NCBI GenBank assembly: GCA_021846695.1 | Contig: JAJZWN010000037.1 | Coordinates: 1 to 12,448 of the forward strand | Source of the DNA: Thermoplasmata archaeon | Lineage (GTDB): Archaea > Thermoplasmatota > Thermoplasmata > Thermoplasmatales > Thermoplasmataceae | Direction: 5' to 3' | DNA: 12,448 nt | Part shown: positions 1 through 8,520 of the stretch, one piece after another | Layout of the letters: each line of letters starts with the position of its first letter | Position numbering within the stretch: the stretch's first letter is position 1 | Translations under genes and position numbers: made by a program | The notes under the pieces: model-generated | Databases searched by the model: none | What the model saw: the letters and a program-made list of their open reading frames with translations, nothing else | Told to the model about the DNA's origin: nothing

Positions 1-67
1 GTGTATTTATATTTTTACAGAGATTATGTACACAACCTTTCCCTCGAAGTAACTTTAAATCCCTAAG

Positions 68-77
68 TATATAAAAT
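68..77. promoter_or_regulatory. TATA-like element upstream of the permease
   Basis: The string TATATAAAAT lies about 130 bases before the permease ATG. If used rightward it would give a start near position 100 and a leader of about 100 bases. If used leftward, no reading frame of useful length follows within the window. The first 205 bases hold no gene that I can see. In DNA this AT-rich such a string can arise by chance, so this is only a candidate second promoter. Confidence 0.2.
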
Positions 78-177
78 AATACTGGATATTTTTCAGGTTT
101 AATAACTTTTTATATTTCATTCTATCTCAATTTTTAAATTAAAAGTATACAGTGTCATGTCATTACATAACATAGTA

Positions 178-185
178 TTATATAT
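178..185 (+). promoter_or_regulatory. TATA box of the permease gene
   Basis: TTATATAT is centred about 24.5 bases before the ATG at 206, with no Shine-Dalgarno sequence between. In archaea transcription starts roughly 25 bases downstream of the TATA box, so the transcript should begin at or next to the start codon (leaderless). This is inferred from spacing alone. Confidence 0.6.
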
Positions 186-205
186 TTCCTAATTATTTAA
201 CTCAT

Positions 206-1801
206 ATGGTTGATATTGAAACTCAGAATAATGTTGTTAAAAGTAAATACAAAAAGGATCTGGGACTCTGGAGTGTTATTATGCTGGCACTTGGTGGAAT
301 TTTAGGGCCTGCCGTCGCCTATGCACCTGTGTACACACTTGCCTATGCTGGACCTATAGGCATACTGGCGTGGCCAATAGCCATGGTTATGATAATTCCC
401 ATAGGACTGGTATACGCTGAACTGGGTACAACATGGCCAAAGGCAGGTGGTGTTGCATATTATCCTTCTAAAAGCAATGGGCCTATAGTAGGAGCGATAA
501 ATGGTTGGTCATCCATGGTTGGATATCTATTTGTAGGACCGGTCATAGTATTTGCAGTTGTGGAATATTTGAGTTTTTATTTTCCATCACTCTATGCAAA
601 CGGGACATTAACATATCTTGGAATAATTGTGGCGGAAATAGTACTCATACTTGTATTTCTTGTTAATATACTGAGGATAAAGCATATGGGTGCTATAAAC
701 CTCATTCTCACAGCAATTACACTTTTGCTTATTGGTGTTGTGATCATTGCCCTTGCTTTCTATTTTAAACTATCCAATATTACTTCCACTGCAGGAGGAG
801 TTATACCATACGGCTTCACCGGGTTTTTCGGAGCAATAACCCTGACCGTATTCGGTTACGGAGGATTCAGGCAACCTATAGATTATTCAGAGGAAGTCAA
901 AAATCCAGGCAAAAGCATACCAATAGCAATTATAGTAGCACTGCTTGTTTCTGGTCTTGTATTTTCTCTTGAATCACTTGTATTCGCAGGTGCTATCAAT
1001 TTCTCTAAACTTGGAATAAGTACGGGTAATTGGTCTGCGTTGTTTGCCTACAGTTCTCCGTATGCTACACTATCGAAAGTACTTGTATTGCCCGCCATAG
1101 TAATAATTGCAATAATTGTTGCACTTATAGCCACGTTTAAGGATGGTGTTATATATTATGGTGGCACTGCTAGAGTGGGAGAAGTCCTGGCAAGGGAAGA
1201 TAAATTTCTTCCAAAGCTATTTGACAGGATGAATGTAAGAGGAATACCGGTATATTCTATCGTTCTTGTATTAATAATCACAATAGTTTTAGTAGCACTG
1301 GGGAGGTCACTGGCAACAATTATAGGCATTATGGTTGATGGCTTTTTATTATCATACGCCCCTGGAGCCATTAGCTTAATGGTATTCAGAAAAACAGATA
1401 TGGTTACAAAGAGGCCATTTAAGCTTCCATTTGCTAAAATACTTGCACCCATAGCATTTATTGTTGCCAATCTTCTGGTATACTGGTCAGGATGGGCAGC
1501 AGTTGAGATTATCATTCCATTGGATTTCGCCGGTATACTGCTTGTACTTGTTTACAGCCACTACACAAAAATTGACATGAAGTATGCAATGTATGGAATA
1601 TGGATGCCAGTATACCTTATATTTATACTTATAATGTCCCGTATAGGAAGTAGCCTGTTCCACGGATTAAATTATATCGCGTTTCCATATGATACAATAG
1701 TTTTTATTATTGTTACAATGGTGTTCTATTTTGTAGGTGTAAATCTAGGAGTAAAAAGTGTAAATTATATAACTAATAAAAAAGCGGGCAACCCGGAATG
1801 A
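206..1801 (+). CDS. APC-superfamily amino acid/amine permease
   Basis: This 531-residue integral membrane transporter should import amino acids or related amines across the cytoplasmic membrane, probably by cation-coupled symport as is usual in the family. The protein is almost entirely hydrophobic, with about 12 potential helices. The first (about residues 21-45) contains a GGILGP stretch where the family has its glycine-rich unwound segment. The family hallmark EEVKNPGKSIP at 229-239 follows TM6 (FGYGGF at 216-221), and a loop with GRSLATI-type sequence precedes TM9. The start at 206 fits a short charged N-terminus before TM1 and a TATA box at leaderless spacing. The gene stands alone, with T-rich DNA after its stop. 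No substrate-defining residue can be read from the sequence, so specificity (amino acid, polyamine or other) is open. The family call is secure. Confidence 0.9.
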   Translation: MVDIETQNNVVKSKYKKDLGLWSVIMLALGGILGPAVAYAPVYTLAYAGPIGILAWPIAMVMIIPIGLVYAELGTTWPKAGGVAYYPSKSNGPIVGAINGWSSMVGYLFVGPVIVFAVVEYLSFYFPSLYANGTLTYLGIIVAEIVLILVFLVNILRIKHMGAINLILTAITLLLIGVVIIALAFYFKLSNITSTAGGVIPYGFTGFFGAITLTVFGYGGFRQPIDYSEEVKNPGKSIPIAIIVALLVSGLVFSLESLVFAGAINFSKLGISTGNWSALFAYSSPYATLSKVLVLPAIVIIAIIVALIATFKDGVIYYGGTARVGEVLAREDKFLPKLFDRMNVRGIPVYSIVLVLIITIVLVALGRSLATIIGIMVDGFLLSYAPGAISLMVFRKTDMVTKRPFKLPFAKILAPIAFIVANLLVYWSGWAAVEIIIPLDFAGILLVLVYSHYTKIDMKYAMYGIWMPVYLIFILIMSRIGSSLFHGLNYIAFPYDTIVFIIVTMVFYFVGVNLGVKSVNYITNKKAGNPE

Positions 1802-1806
1802 ATTAA

Positions 1807-1838
1807 TTTTTTTATTTCAAACATTTTTTACATTTTTT
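1807..1838 (+). terminator. T-rich terminator after the permease
   Basis: Right after the permease stop there is a run of seven T (1807-1813), then two tandem copies of ACATTTTTT (1821-1829 and 1830-1838). Archaeal RNA polymerase terminates at oligo-T tracts without needing a hairpin, and three tracts in a row fit that well. There is no stem-loop here. Confidence 0.6.
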
Positions 1839-1917
1839 ATGTGATATAGCTACAGTATACGTTACAGGATTATCTGAATGTATCGATTTAGCATACTTAC
1901 TAATTATTTTAGATATA

Positions 1918-1925
1918 TTTAAATA
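1918..1925 (+). promoter_or_regulatory. TATA box of the OsmC-like gene
   Basis: TTTAAATA is centred 24.5 bases before the ATG at 1946, the same spacing as for the permease. No Shine-Dalgarno sequence precedes the ATG (the bases before it are AATGTTTT), so a leaderless transcript is expected. Confidence 0.55.
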
Positions 1926-1945
1926 CAGATAAGATTTAATGTTTT

Positions 1946-2452
1946 ATGGCAGATATAATAGATAATATAAATATGGTTGAACTGGAAAAAACTGAAAATA
2001 AAATTAAATCTAGTGGTGGGCATTTATTTGTAGAAAAACACATAAATGGAGAATTTAATTTAAGTGGCAGCCCAATGTTTACCGCAGAACTTGGTTCTGA
2101 GAAGGCAAAATTTATATTAGGGGCAGATGAGCCAGGAATTCTCGGTGGGCAGGGAGTACATGCGACCCCACTTAACTACCTGATGATGGGAGTTATGTCA
2201 TGCTTTGCATCCACAGTTGCAATTCAGGCTGCAAAGAGGGGCATCGTATTAAAAAAATTAAAATTTAAAGGGCATCTATATTATGACATAGGCCCTGTTG
2301 TGGTTGAATCCGACTTTCCCATAATCAAATCTTTAAAGATAGAGGTTGAAGCAGATCAGGATATAAAAGTCGTGCTGGAGCATTCAAGAAAAGCATGCCC
2401 TGCCTTATATGCAATAATGAATCCTATACCCACTGAAATATCACAGGTATAA
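1946..2452 (+). CDS. OsmC-family thiol peroxidase-like protein
   Basis: This 168-residue soluble protein belongs to the OsmC/Ohr superfamily, whose members reduce organic or fatty-acid hydroperoxides with a pair of cysteines and are usually cytoplasmic dimers. Both cysteines are present: Cys86 in the helix MSCFAST (84-90) and Cys151 in KACPALY (149-155), about 65 residues apart as in the family. The segment ATPLNYLMMGVMSCF matches the long central helix that carries the peroxidatic cysteine. The first 20 or so residues are polar and not obviously part of the fold. A second methionine at residue 10 is possible, but the TATA spacing favours 1946. It is a single gene with its own promoter. The generic OsmC/YhfA-like branch seems likelier than Ohr because no Ohr-specific sequence stands out. 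A role in oxidative stress is inferred from the family. Confidence 0.85.
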   Translation: MADIIDNINMVELEKTENKIKSSGGHLFVEKHINGEFNLSGSPMFTAELGSEKAKFILGADEPGILGGQGVHATPLNYLMMGVMSCFASTVAIQAAKRGIVLKKLKFKGHLYYDIGPVVVESDFPIIKSLKIEVEADQDIKVVLEHSRKACPALYAIMNPIPTEISQV

Positions 2453-2562
2453 GAATTAGAATATATCATTAATTTGATAAAATAAAATTTTGTAATGGTA
2501 TGTATAATTGAAAATCCAATCAGGAGATTTTTGAATAAAATGTTTAAATTATATTAGGTTAA

Positions 2563-2570
2563 TTATATAT
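2563..2570 (+). promoter_or_regulatory. TATA box of the cyclase-family gene
   Basis: TTATATAT, within a run of alternating T and A, is centred about 26 bases before the ATG at 2593. No Shine-Dalgarno sequence follows, so the transcript is probably leaderless. Confidence 0.55.
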
Positions 2571-2592
2571 ATTACTAAATCATTATTCATAT

Positions 2593-3240
2593 ATGGATAC
2601 TAAAAAATACTTTGATTTGTCCGTGGAATTGAAACCAAATATGCCCTGCTGGCCAACAAATCCAATAGTAAGGATAGATCCAATAGGCGTTCTTTCAAGA
2701 GATGGCTACAGTGTTGAAAAGTTTGAAACGGTGACACATACTGGAACACATATAGATGCTCCTTATCACATGATCGATAACGGTATGACTGTGGACAAAA
2801 TACCACTTAGCCAGATTATTGGCCCAGGATATTGCATAAGGCCAGAAGTAGATGGCACTGAAATTAAGCTTAATGCATTGAAAAAAATATGGAAACCTGA
2901 ATATGACAATAAGATTATTTTAATAAACACGAATTGGGATAAAAAACGTGGGTTTACAAAAGAATTTCAATACGATTTTCCAGGGTTGGCCGACGATACT
3001 GTTGATTTTTTGATAGAACACCATCCGAAAGTTATAGGCATAGATACGTTAGGCATAGACCCATATAGCCACGGTGATTTCAGAGTCCACAAGGCTTTGC
3101 TTTCAAAAAATATGGTCTTTATAGAGGATTTAGCGAATCTCGATAAGCTTGAAACTGGAAGGGAATACACTGTTATTGCACTCCCACTAAAGATTTATGG
3201 AGGCAGTGGGGCTATGGCAAGGGTAGTCGCTGTTGAATAG
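2593..3240 (+). CDS. Metal-dependent cyclase/arylformamidase-family hydrolase
   Basis: This 215-residue protein belongs to the cyclase family (PF04199), which includes bacterial kynurenine formamidase KynB and several amide or lactone hydrolases. The signature HTGTHIDAPYH is at 49-59, giving ligand positions His49, His53 and Asp55 and the presumed catalytic His59. The C-terminal half has GIDTLGID (149-156), His166 and Glu178 in an EDLANLDKL segment. The 12-residue gap between this His and Glu is the same as between the two remaining metal ligands of KynB. The length is normal and no key residue is missing. No tryptophan-catabolism gene is nearby, so kynurenine formamidase activity cannot be assumed; another amide or ester substrate is equally possible. 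It converges on gyrA, with 89 bases between the stops. Confidence 0.85.
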   Translation: MDTKKYFDLSVELKPNMPCWPTNPIVRIDPIGVLSRDGYSVEKFETVTHTGTHIDAPYHMIDNGMTVDKIPLSQIIGPGYCIRPEVDGTEIKLNALKKIWKPEYDNKIILINTNWDKKRGFTKEFQYDFPGLADDTVDFLIEHHPKVIGIDTLGIDPYSHGDFRVHKALLSKNMVFIEDLANLDKLETGREYTVIALPLKIYGGSGAMARVVAVE

Positions 3241-3278
3241 GCGTATACTATAATCTTATTTCATTTTCAATTGAATAT

Positions 3279-3298
3279 AAAAAATTTTAAATTAAAAA
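3279..3298 (-). terminator. Possible terminator of the gyrBA operon
   Basis: Read leftward, about 30-50 bases past the gyrA stop, there is a run of five T (3298-3294) followed by a run of six T (3284-3279). This resembles archaeal oligo-T termination. The interval is AT-rich on both strands, so the evidence is modest. Confidence 0.4.
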
Positions 3299-3329
3299 CT
3301 TAAATTTATGGTATTTAATCAATATGTAT

Positions 3330-5705
3330 TCAAAGTACCGAGGCGGCAACAACAAGATCGTCATCGTCTACATTTATAAGTTTTACACCTGAGGTAACCC
3401 TTGACTGTATTTTGATTTCATCAGAATTCAATCTGATAGTTTTATTGTTTCTGGTAACTATCAGGACTTCCTGGGAATCGCCAACAGGTAATGCAGTAAC
3501 CAGTGAACCGGTCCTTTCACTTTCCTTAAAGATGAGATTTCCAGAAGACCCTCTATGGTGTATGGAAAAATCAGTTATCTTTGTTCTTTTTCCCAACCCA
3601 TTTTCCGTTATGCTCATTACAGTATCGTTGTCATCCACTAAAAATGAGTTGATTACTTCAGCACCGTTTAGCCTCATGGATTTAACTCCCCTTGAAGCTC
3701 TGCCGGTTGAAGATACCTCATCGGAAAGGAATACTGCCGCTTTGTTATTGCTGGCTGCGACAAATATCTTTGATGGTTTTTCAAGATCCATTACAGAAAC
3801 TACCTCATCCTGATCGTCGAGTTTAATAATCTTCAGGCCAGATTCCCTCATATCCAGTATTTCCTTTACAGGAGTTCTCTTTATAAAGCCTTTCTTTGTA
3901 ATTATTATCAGGAAGTTTTTAGGGCTTGCGGGCGATTTCATTATCTGTTTTATCTTTTCATTTTCATTCATTTTAAGGAAAGTTCCGCCGACACTACCAA
4001 GTGATGTCCTTGATTTTTTCTCTATTGTATATGCTTTAGTTCTCAATACTCTCCCGGTATTCGTGAAGAAATAAATCATATCATGGGACATGCAGGATAA
4101 AATGCTTCTAACTGTATCTTCTTTCCTGGTTGCTGTGATAGTTCCCTTTCCGCCCCTTTTCTGAACATTGTATTCCTCAGAAGAAACCCTTTTAAGAAGC
4201 CCATTTTCACTGAGTATCATTATGGATTCCTCATTAGGTATGATGTCCTCATCGTTTCTTGCGTTGATATCCCTGTTGAGAACCTTTGTGCGCCTCACAT
4301 CGCCGAACTGCTTCTTTATTTCGAGGGTTTCCTGCTTAAGTACGTCCCTCCGTTTGGATTCATTATTTATTATCTCATTTAACCTTTCAATGTTTTCCTT
4401 TATGCTTATAAGCTCATCATTAATTTTTTTGATTTCCAATCCAGTTAAGCGCTGAAGCCTCATATCCAGTATGGCTAGAGCCTGCTTCTCGGAAAGTGAT
4501 AATTGATCCATCAGGGATGTTTTAGCCATATCAGCATTGTCGGAAGACCTGATAATTTTTATCACGCGATCTATGTTCTCCAGTGCAATAACAAGCCCTG
4601 ATAGTATATGCTCCCGGTCCATCAATTTATTTACTTCAAAAACTGAACGCTTCCTTATTATTTCAAGCCTGAAATCTATGAAGCCCAGAATCATTTCATC
4701 AAGTGTCATGACCTTTGGTTCGTTGTTCAGCAAAACCAGATTATTCACACCTATGGTGGTTTCCAGTGGGGTGTGTTCATATAACTGGTTAATTGTAAGT
4801 CCCTTGCTGTCATCATTTTTAATCTTGATAACTACCCGTATGCCGTTTCTGTCGCTTTCATCCCTTATATCAGATATGTTGCTTATAATTCCGTTTTTTA
4901 CCTGTTCGGCAACGTTCTGGATATAAAGAGCTTTATTAACCCCATATGGCAGTGTTTTAATGATGATTTTTTTCTTTTCTTCATCATCTATTTCTCCCTG
5001 GCAGAATACCTTGCCATGGCCTGTCCTGTAAATATTCAGAAGGTCCGAATTTCTATAAATCATTCCGCCACCGGGAAAATCCGGGCCCTGAACAAATTTC
5101 AGTAAATCTTCAACACTGCAGTCTGGATGGTCTATTCCGTACATTATTGCATCTGAAATTTCTGAAAGGTTATGTGGTACCATATTGGTTGCCATTCCAA
5201 CAGCTATTCCAGATGTTCCATTTATTAATAACTGGGGTATTCTTGACGGGAAATACACCGGCTCGTCAAGTGAACCATCAAAATTCGGGCTAAATGGAAC
5301 TGTTTCCTTTTCTATGTCCCTTACCATTTCCTCTGCCATTTTGCCTAATCTGGCTTCTGTATACCTCATAGCAGCAGGGGCATCCCCGTCTATAGAACCA
5401 AAATTTCCCTGCCCGTCAATCAGTGTATACCGCAACGAAAAATCCTGGGCCATTCTTGCCAGTGCTTCGTATATTGACGAATCGCCATGTGGATGGTATT
5501 TACCCATGGTTTCTCCTATTATACGTGCAGACTTTTTATAGGGCTTGTCATGGGTAACACCCAGTTCGTACATGGAGTATATTATTCTCCTCTGTACCGG
5601 TTTTAATCCATCCCTGAAATCAGGTATTGCCCTGCTCACTATTACACTCATCGCATAGTCAAGATACGATGTTTTAATTTCCTCTTCAATTGGCCTTAAT
5701 AACAT
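3330..5705 (-). CDS. gyrA: DNA gyrase subunit A
   Basis: This 791-residue protein is the breakage-reunion subunit of the type IIA topoisomerase; with GyrB it introduces negative supercoils using ATP. The N-terminal winged-helix region contains [13 protein letters not shown] (68-80) and the catalytic Tyr115 in [10 protein letters not shown]. Ser76 and Glu80 occupy the two main quinolone-interaction positions (E. coli Ser83 and Asp87). A coiled-coil arm follows at about 355-475, and a C-terminal beta-pinwheel begins at about 495. The pinwheel has the GyrA-box QKRGGKG at 515-521, which marks gyrase rather than topoisomerase IV, and further blade repeats run to the end. The start at 5705 is fixed by the N-terminal family sequence and an AGGTGGG ribosome site. 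It follows gyrB with nine bases between the two, so they are cotranscribed. Archaeal gyrase is accepted to be of bacterial origin; base composition here is like that of the neighbours, so any transfer is old. Confidence 0.97.
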   Translation of the reverse strand: MLLRPIEEEIKTSYLDYAMSVIVSRAIPDFRDGLKPVQRRIIYSMYELGVTHDKPYKKSARIIGETMGKYHPHGDSSIYEALARMAQDFSLRYTLIDGQGNFGSIDGDAPAAMRYTEARLGKMAEEMVRDIEKETVPFSPNFDGSLDEPVYFPSRIPQLLINGTSGIAVGMATNMVPHNLSEISDAIMYGIDHPDCSVEDLLKFVQGPDFPGGGMIYRNSDLLNIYRTGHGKVFCQGEIDDEEKKKIIIKTLPYGVNKALYIQNVAEQVKNGIISNISDIRDESDRNGIRVVIKIKNDDSKGLTINQLYEHTPLETTIGVNNLVLLNNEPKVMTLDEMILGFIDFRLEIIRKRSVFEVNKLMDREHILSGLVIALENIDRVIKIIRSSDNADMAKTSLMDQLSLSEKQALAILDMRLQRLTGLEIKKINDELISIKENIERLNEIINNESKRRDVLKQETLEIKKQFGDVRRTKVLNRDINARNDEDIIPNEESIMILSENGLLKRVSSEEYNVQKRGGKGTITATRKEDTVRSILSCMSHDMIYFFTNTGRVLRTKAYTIEKKSRTSLGSVGGTFLKMNENEKIKQIMKSPASPKNFLIIITKKGFIKRTPVKEILDMRESGLKIIKLDDQDEVVSVMDLEKPSKIFVAASNNKAAVFLSDEVSSTGRASRGVKSMRLNGAEVINSFLVDDNDTVMSITENGLGKRTKITDFSIHHRGSSGNLIFKESERTGSLVTALPVGDSQEVLIVTRNNKTIRLNSDEIKIQSRVTSGVKLINVDDDDLVVAASVL

Positions 5706-5709
5706 TTAT

Positions 5710-5716
5710 CCCACCT
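5710..5716 (-). promoter_or_regulatory. Ribosome binding site of gyrA
   Basis: AGGTGGG, complementary to the CCUCC-containing 3' end of archaeal 16S rRNA, ends four bases before the gyrA ATG and overlaps the last two bases of the gyrB stop codon. It is one of only two clear Shine-Dalgarno sites in the window, both at internal genes of operons. It supports the 5705 start and coupled translation with gyrB. Confidence 0.7.
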
Positions 5717-7658
5717 ATATATCCAGATTCTGGACGTATTTTGCATTATCCTCTATGAATTTTCTCCTTGGCTCTACTTTCTCTCCCATAAGTATGTTAA
5801 ACAGCTGGTCGGCATATAAGGCATCCTCTATGCTTACCTGCACCAGTTTTCTTGATTCAGGATTCATTGTGGTTTCCCAGAGCTGTTCCGGGTTCATCTC
5901 CCCGAGACCCTTAAATCTCTGTATTACCACATTTTTACCCATCTTTGCCACTTCACGGTCTTTTTCATCCTCGCTGAATACATATACTATATCGTTGCCC
6001 TTCTGTACCCTGAACAATGGTGGCTGGGCAAAGTAAATGTGACCGCCCTGGATAAGTTCATTCATGAACCTGTAGAAAAATGTCAGGAGAAGTGTTCTTA
6101 TATGGGCTCCATCAACATCGGCATCTGTCATTATTATTATCTTGCCATAACGGAGATTTTTTATGTCAAATTTATCCTTGATATTTGTACCAATTGCTGT
6201 AATAAGGTTTTTAATTTCCTCGTTCTCCAGAGCCTTGTTATCGTTTGATTTTTCCACATTGAGTATTTTTCCCCTCAGCGGAAGTATTGCCTGGTATTCC
6301 CTGTTCCTCGCCTGTTTTGCTGACCCGCCTGCAGAGTCTCCCTCTACAATGTACACTTCAGTCTGATCTGAATCGCTGGATGAGCAATCTGCAAGTTTCC
6401 CTGGCAATGTTCCGCTTTCCAGGGCAGTTTTCCGCCTTACAAGGTCCTTTGCCTTCCTGGAAGCTTCCCTTGCTATGGCAGCTGCGAGTACTCTCTTTAT
6501 TATTGCATCTGCTATAGGAGGATATGATTCAAAATAATCTTTGAGATATTTTTCAGTAATAGAAGATACTATACTTTTTACCACTGAATTTCCTAATTTT
6601 TCCTTTGTTTGCCCTTCAAACTGGGGATTAAACATCTTTACATGCAACACTGCAGTTAAGCCTTCTCTGGTATCATCGCCTATAAGCCCGCTTACGCCCT
6701 TTACCAGGTTTTTAGCCTTGGCATATTCGAGAACAGCACGTGAAAGCCCTGTATGGAAACCGGTTATATGGGTTCCGCCTTCGGGGGTCTTTATATTATT
6801 TACAAAGCTTTCCTCTGTGCCGGTTACATTGTCTATATACTGCAACGCGAATTCTACCACATACTCTTTGTATTCCTCACGGCAGTAAATTGGCTCCTTA
6901 TTAACGATATCCTTTCCCTGATTGAGGAACTGGACATATTCTACAAGCCCGCCATCAAAATGGAATTTTTCGTGTTTGCCTGACCTTAAATCGCTCAATT
7001 CTATGGTTATATTTGGATTTAAAAAAGCAAGGTCCATGATTCTCTGTGAAATAACCGGGTATGAAAAATCTATGGTATCAAAAATTGTTGCATCTGGGTA
7101 GAACTTTATAATTGTCCCGTGTTCCGGATATTTCATTTCTATATCCCCAATTTCCGGATCAGCTGATTTATTTTTTGCATCAAGAACCTGTAGCCCCGAT
7201 ACCGGAACACCCTGCTTAAATTTTTCATAATAAATTTTATTTCCCTTCTTTACCACGGCAAGCAAATAATCAGAAAGTGCATTTACCACATGTACACCAA
7301 CGCCATGCAACCCTCCTGTAACCTTATACACTTTTTTATCGAATTTAGCACCACTGTGGAGTTCGGTCATTACTATTTCGAGTCCTGGACGCTTATATTT
7401 AGGGTGTATATCTACCGGAATACCTCTTCCATCATCCTCGACAGATATTGAACCGTCTTTATATATTACTATATTTATATCAGATCCGAAACCGGCCATG
7501 GCTTCGTCTATACAGTTATCAACAACTTCATAAACCATATGGTGTAGGCCATCAGGCCCCGTTGAGCCTATATACATGCCCGGTACTTTTCTTACTGCCT
7601 TCAATCCCTCAAGAATTTGTATCTGAGATGCATCATAATTATCCATAGCTTTATCCAT
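5715..7658 (-). CDS. gyrB: DNA gyrase subunit B
   Basis: This 647-residue protein is the ATPase subunit of gyrase. With residue 1 at the chosen start, the GHKL ATPase motifs are EVVDN (44-48), DDGRGIPV (75-82) and GGLHGVGV (115-122), and the transducer QTK loop is at 350-352. The TOPRIM domain shows EGDSAGG (439-445), PLRGKILNVEK (460-470), the metal-binding DADVD (512-516) and RFKGLGEMNPEQLW (581-594). It lacks the long insert seen in E. coli GyrB. The frame stays open 44 codons further, to a TTG at 7790, but that extension has no family counterpart. The ATG at 7658 sits just before the conserved YDASQIQILEGL and has a TATA-like box about 28 bases upstream; an ATG at 7646 is the alternative. 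It is the first gene of gyrBA. Lys138 replaces the arginine that contacts coumarins in E. coli. Confidence 0.96.
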   Translation of the reverse strand: MDKAMDNYDASQIQILEGLKAVRKVPGMYIGSTGPDGLHHMVYEVVDNCIDEAMAGFGSDINIVIYKDGSISVEDDGRGIPVDIHPKYKRPGLEIVMTELHSGAKFDKKVYKVTGGLHGVGVHVVNALSDYLLAVVKKGNKIYYEKFKQGVPVSGLQVLDAKNKSADPEIGDIEMKYPEHGTIIKFYPDATIFDTIDFSYPVISQRIMDLAFLNPNITIELSDLRSGKHEKFHFDGGLVEYVQFLNQGKDIVNKEPIYCREEYKEYVVEFALQYIDNVTGTEESFVNNIKTPEGGTHITGFHTGLSRAVLEYAKAKNLVKGVSGLIGDDTREGLTAVLHVKMFNPQFEGQTKEKLGNSVVKSIVSSITEKYLKDYFESYPPIADAIIKRVLAAAIAREASRKAKDLVRRKTALESGTLPGKLADCSSSDSDQTEVYIVEGDSAGGSAKQARNREYQAILPLRGKILNVEKSNDNKALENEEIKNLITAIGTNIKDKFDIKNLRYGKIIIMTDADVDGAHIRTLLLTFFYRFMNELIQGGHIYFAQPPLFRVQKGNDIVYVFSEDEKDREVAKMGKNVVIQRFKGLGEMNPEQLWETTMNPESRKLVQVSIEDALYADQLFNILMGEKVEPRRKFIEDNAKYVQNLDI

Positions 7659-7682
7659 ACTATTACTGTAATACAACATAAC

Positions 7683-7690
7683 GTTATAAG
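7683..7690 (-). promoter_or_regulatory. TATA-like box of gyrBA
   Basis: Read leftward, CTTATAAC is centred about 28 bases before the gyrB ATG at 7658, giving a leaderless or nearly leaderless transcript. It overlaps the palindrome ATAACGTTAT (7678-7687). No comparable box suits the upstream TTG or the in-frame ATG at 7679, which helps choose the start. Confidence 0.45.
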
Positions 7691-7799
7691 TTTTATTGAG
7701 TTTGGCGGAATCGTTATTTCCAGCACTGTGGTTATTGCTTGTTAACATCGTTATATGAAGGCTAGAAGCAATAACTGCCGGGTGCAACAATTGTTAATG

Positions 7800-7807
7800 T
7801 TTAATTA
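7800..7807 (+). promoter_or_regulatory. TATA box of the 230-residue unknown gene
   Basis: TTTAATTA is centred 24.5 bases before the ATG at 7828, the same distance as at the other leaderless genes here. A closer ATATAAAA string (from 7811) is too near the ATG to serve as the TATA box of this start. Confidence 0.45.
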
Positions 7808-7827
7808 ATCATATAAAATCTACCTTC

Positions 7828-8520
7828 ATGGAATATGTTAAAGCTAATGGATGGCAGGTTTATATAGATTTTTTCAGGAACACACAGTTAGATGAGTTCG
7901 TAGATAAAATAAATTCAACCAATGCTATTGAAGTCGAGAATAATTTTTCAATAAAAAATAAGAAATTCAAGCATGTGTTCCATGGAATAAAATCACTGCC
8001 TTTATTTTATGATCCATTGAACAGGGTTAATTACCTCACACTTGGATTTGTGTATGATAGTTACGGCCATCTGGGATTTTACAGGATTGAAGTCAGGAAT
8101 AATAAAGAGTATATATTTATTGCAGACAAAAACTATTTTAGAGGAAAAAGTGGCAACATACCTGTAAAAATATTTAATACATGTTCCGTGAAATATATAA
8201 TTGCCTCATCATTTCACATGGATGATAAGAAAAAATTTATTCTTAACTATGATAATAATAATTCATTTTGCCAGGGCATAATACCTGTAAATACAAATTT
8301 CATAATTGATGCGGAAATAATGAGGGATAAGGAAACATTCCAGGAAAGAATTTCATTTGGTGAGGAAATAATAAATGCCAAACTGGATTATAACCGTTTA
8401 AAAATACACAGGATAAGCTTTGATGAGAAGAAATGTTCCGGCATTTTACAGGGGGGGAACGACCATTTATTCCTCTATAAATTGGGCAACGCACTGGGGA
8501 AAATCCAGGGAAAAATATAA
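7828..8520 (+). CDS. Unrecognised soluble protein, 230 residues
   Basis: I do not recognise this family. The protein has no signal peptide and no transmembrane segment. It is rich in Lys, Asn, Ile and Phe and looks mainly beta-stranded, with short strands such as YLTLGFVY (69-76) and EYIFIAD (94-100) between polar turns. Cysteines at 119, 148 and 203 are scattered and form no metal motif. The aromatic, strand-rich first half and the closing helix (about 213-226) suggest one compact domain. It is divergent from gyrB with its own TATA box, and its stop is one base from the stop of the convergent small gene at 8522. A run of seven G (8451-8457) near the 3' end encodes Gln-Gly-Gly. Coding seems real because the frame is long, has a promoter at standard spacing, and has codon usage like its neighbours. 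It is probably a lineage-restricted protein. Confidence 0.75.
   Translation: MEYVKANGWQVYIDFFRNTQLDEFVDKINSTNAIEVENNFSIKNKKFKHVFHGIKSLPLFYDPLNRVNYLTLGFVYDSYGHLGFYRIEVRNNKEYIFIADKNYFRGKSGNIPVKIFNTCSVKYIIASSFHMDDKKKFILNYDNNNSFCQGIIPVNTNFIIDAEIMRDKETFQERISFGEEIINAKLDYNRLKIHRISFDEKKCSGILQGGNDHLFLYKLGNALGKIQGKI

Noticed and set aside
1156..1515. 119-codon minus-strand frame inside the permease
   Set aside because: It is a complementary shadow of membrane-segment codons, with no start context and no family resemblance.
3412..7648. Many plus-strand frames opposite gyrA and gyrB
   Set aside because: All are serine/leucine/isoleucine-rich shadows of the strongly conserved gyrase genes.
7659..7790. 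44-residue N-terminal extension of GyrB from a TTG
   Set aside because: The extension is low-complexity (Ser/Asn-rich), lacks a family counterpart and overlaps the promoter elements; the ATG at 7658 is supported by TATA spacing and GyrB homology.
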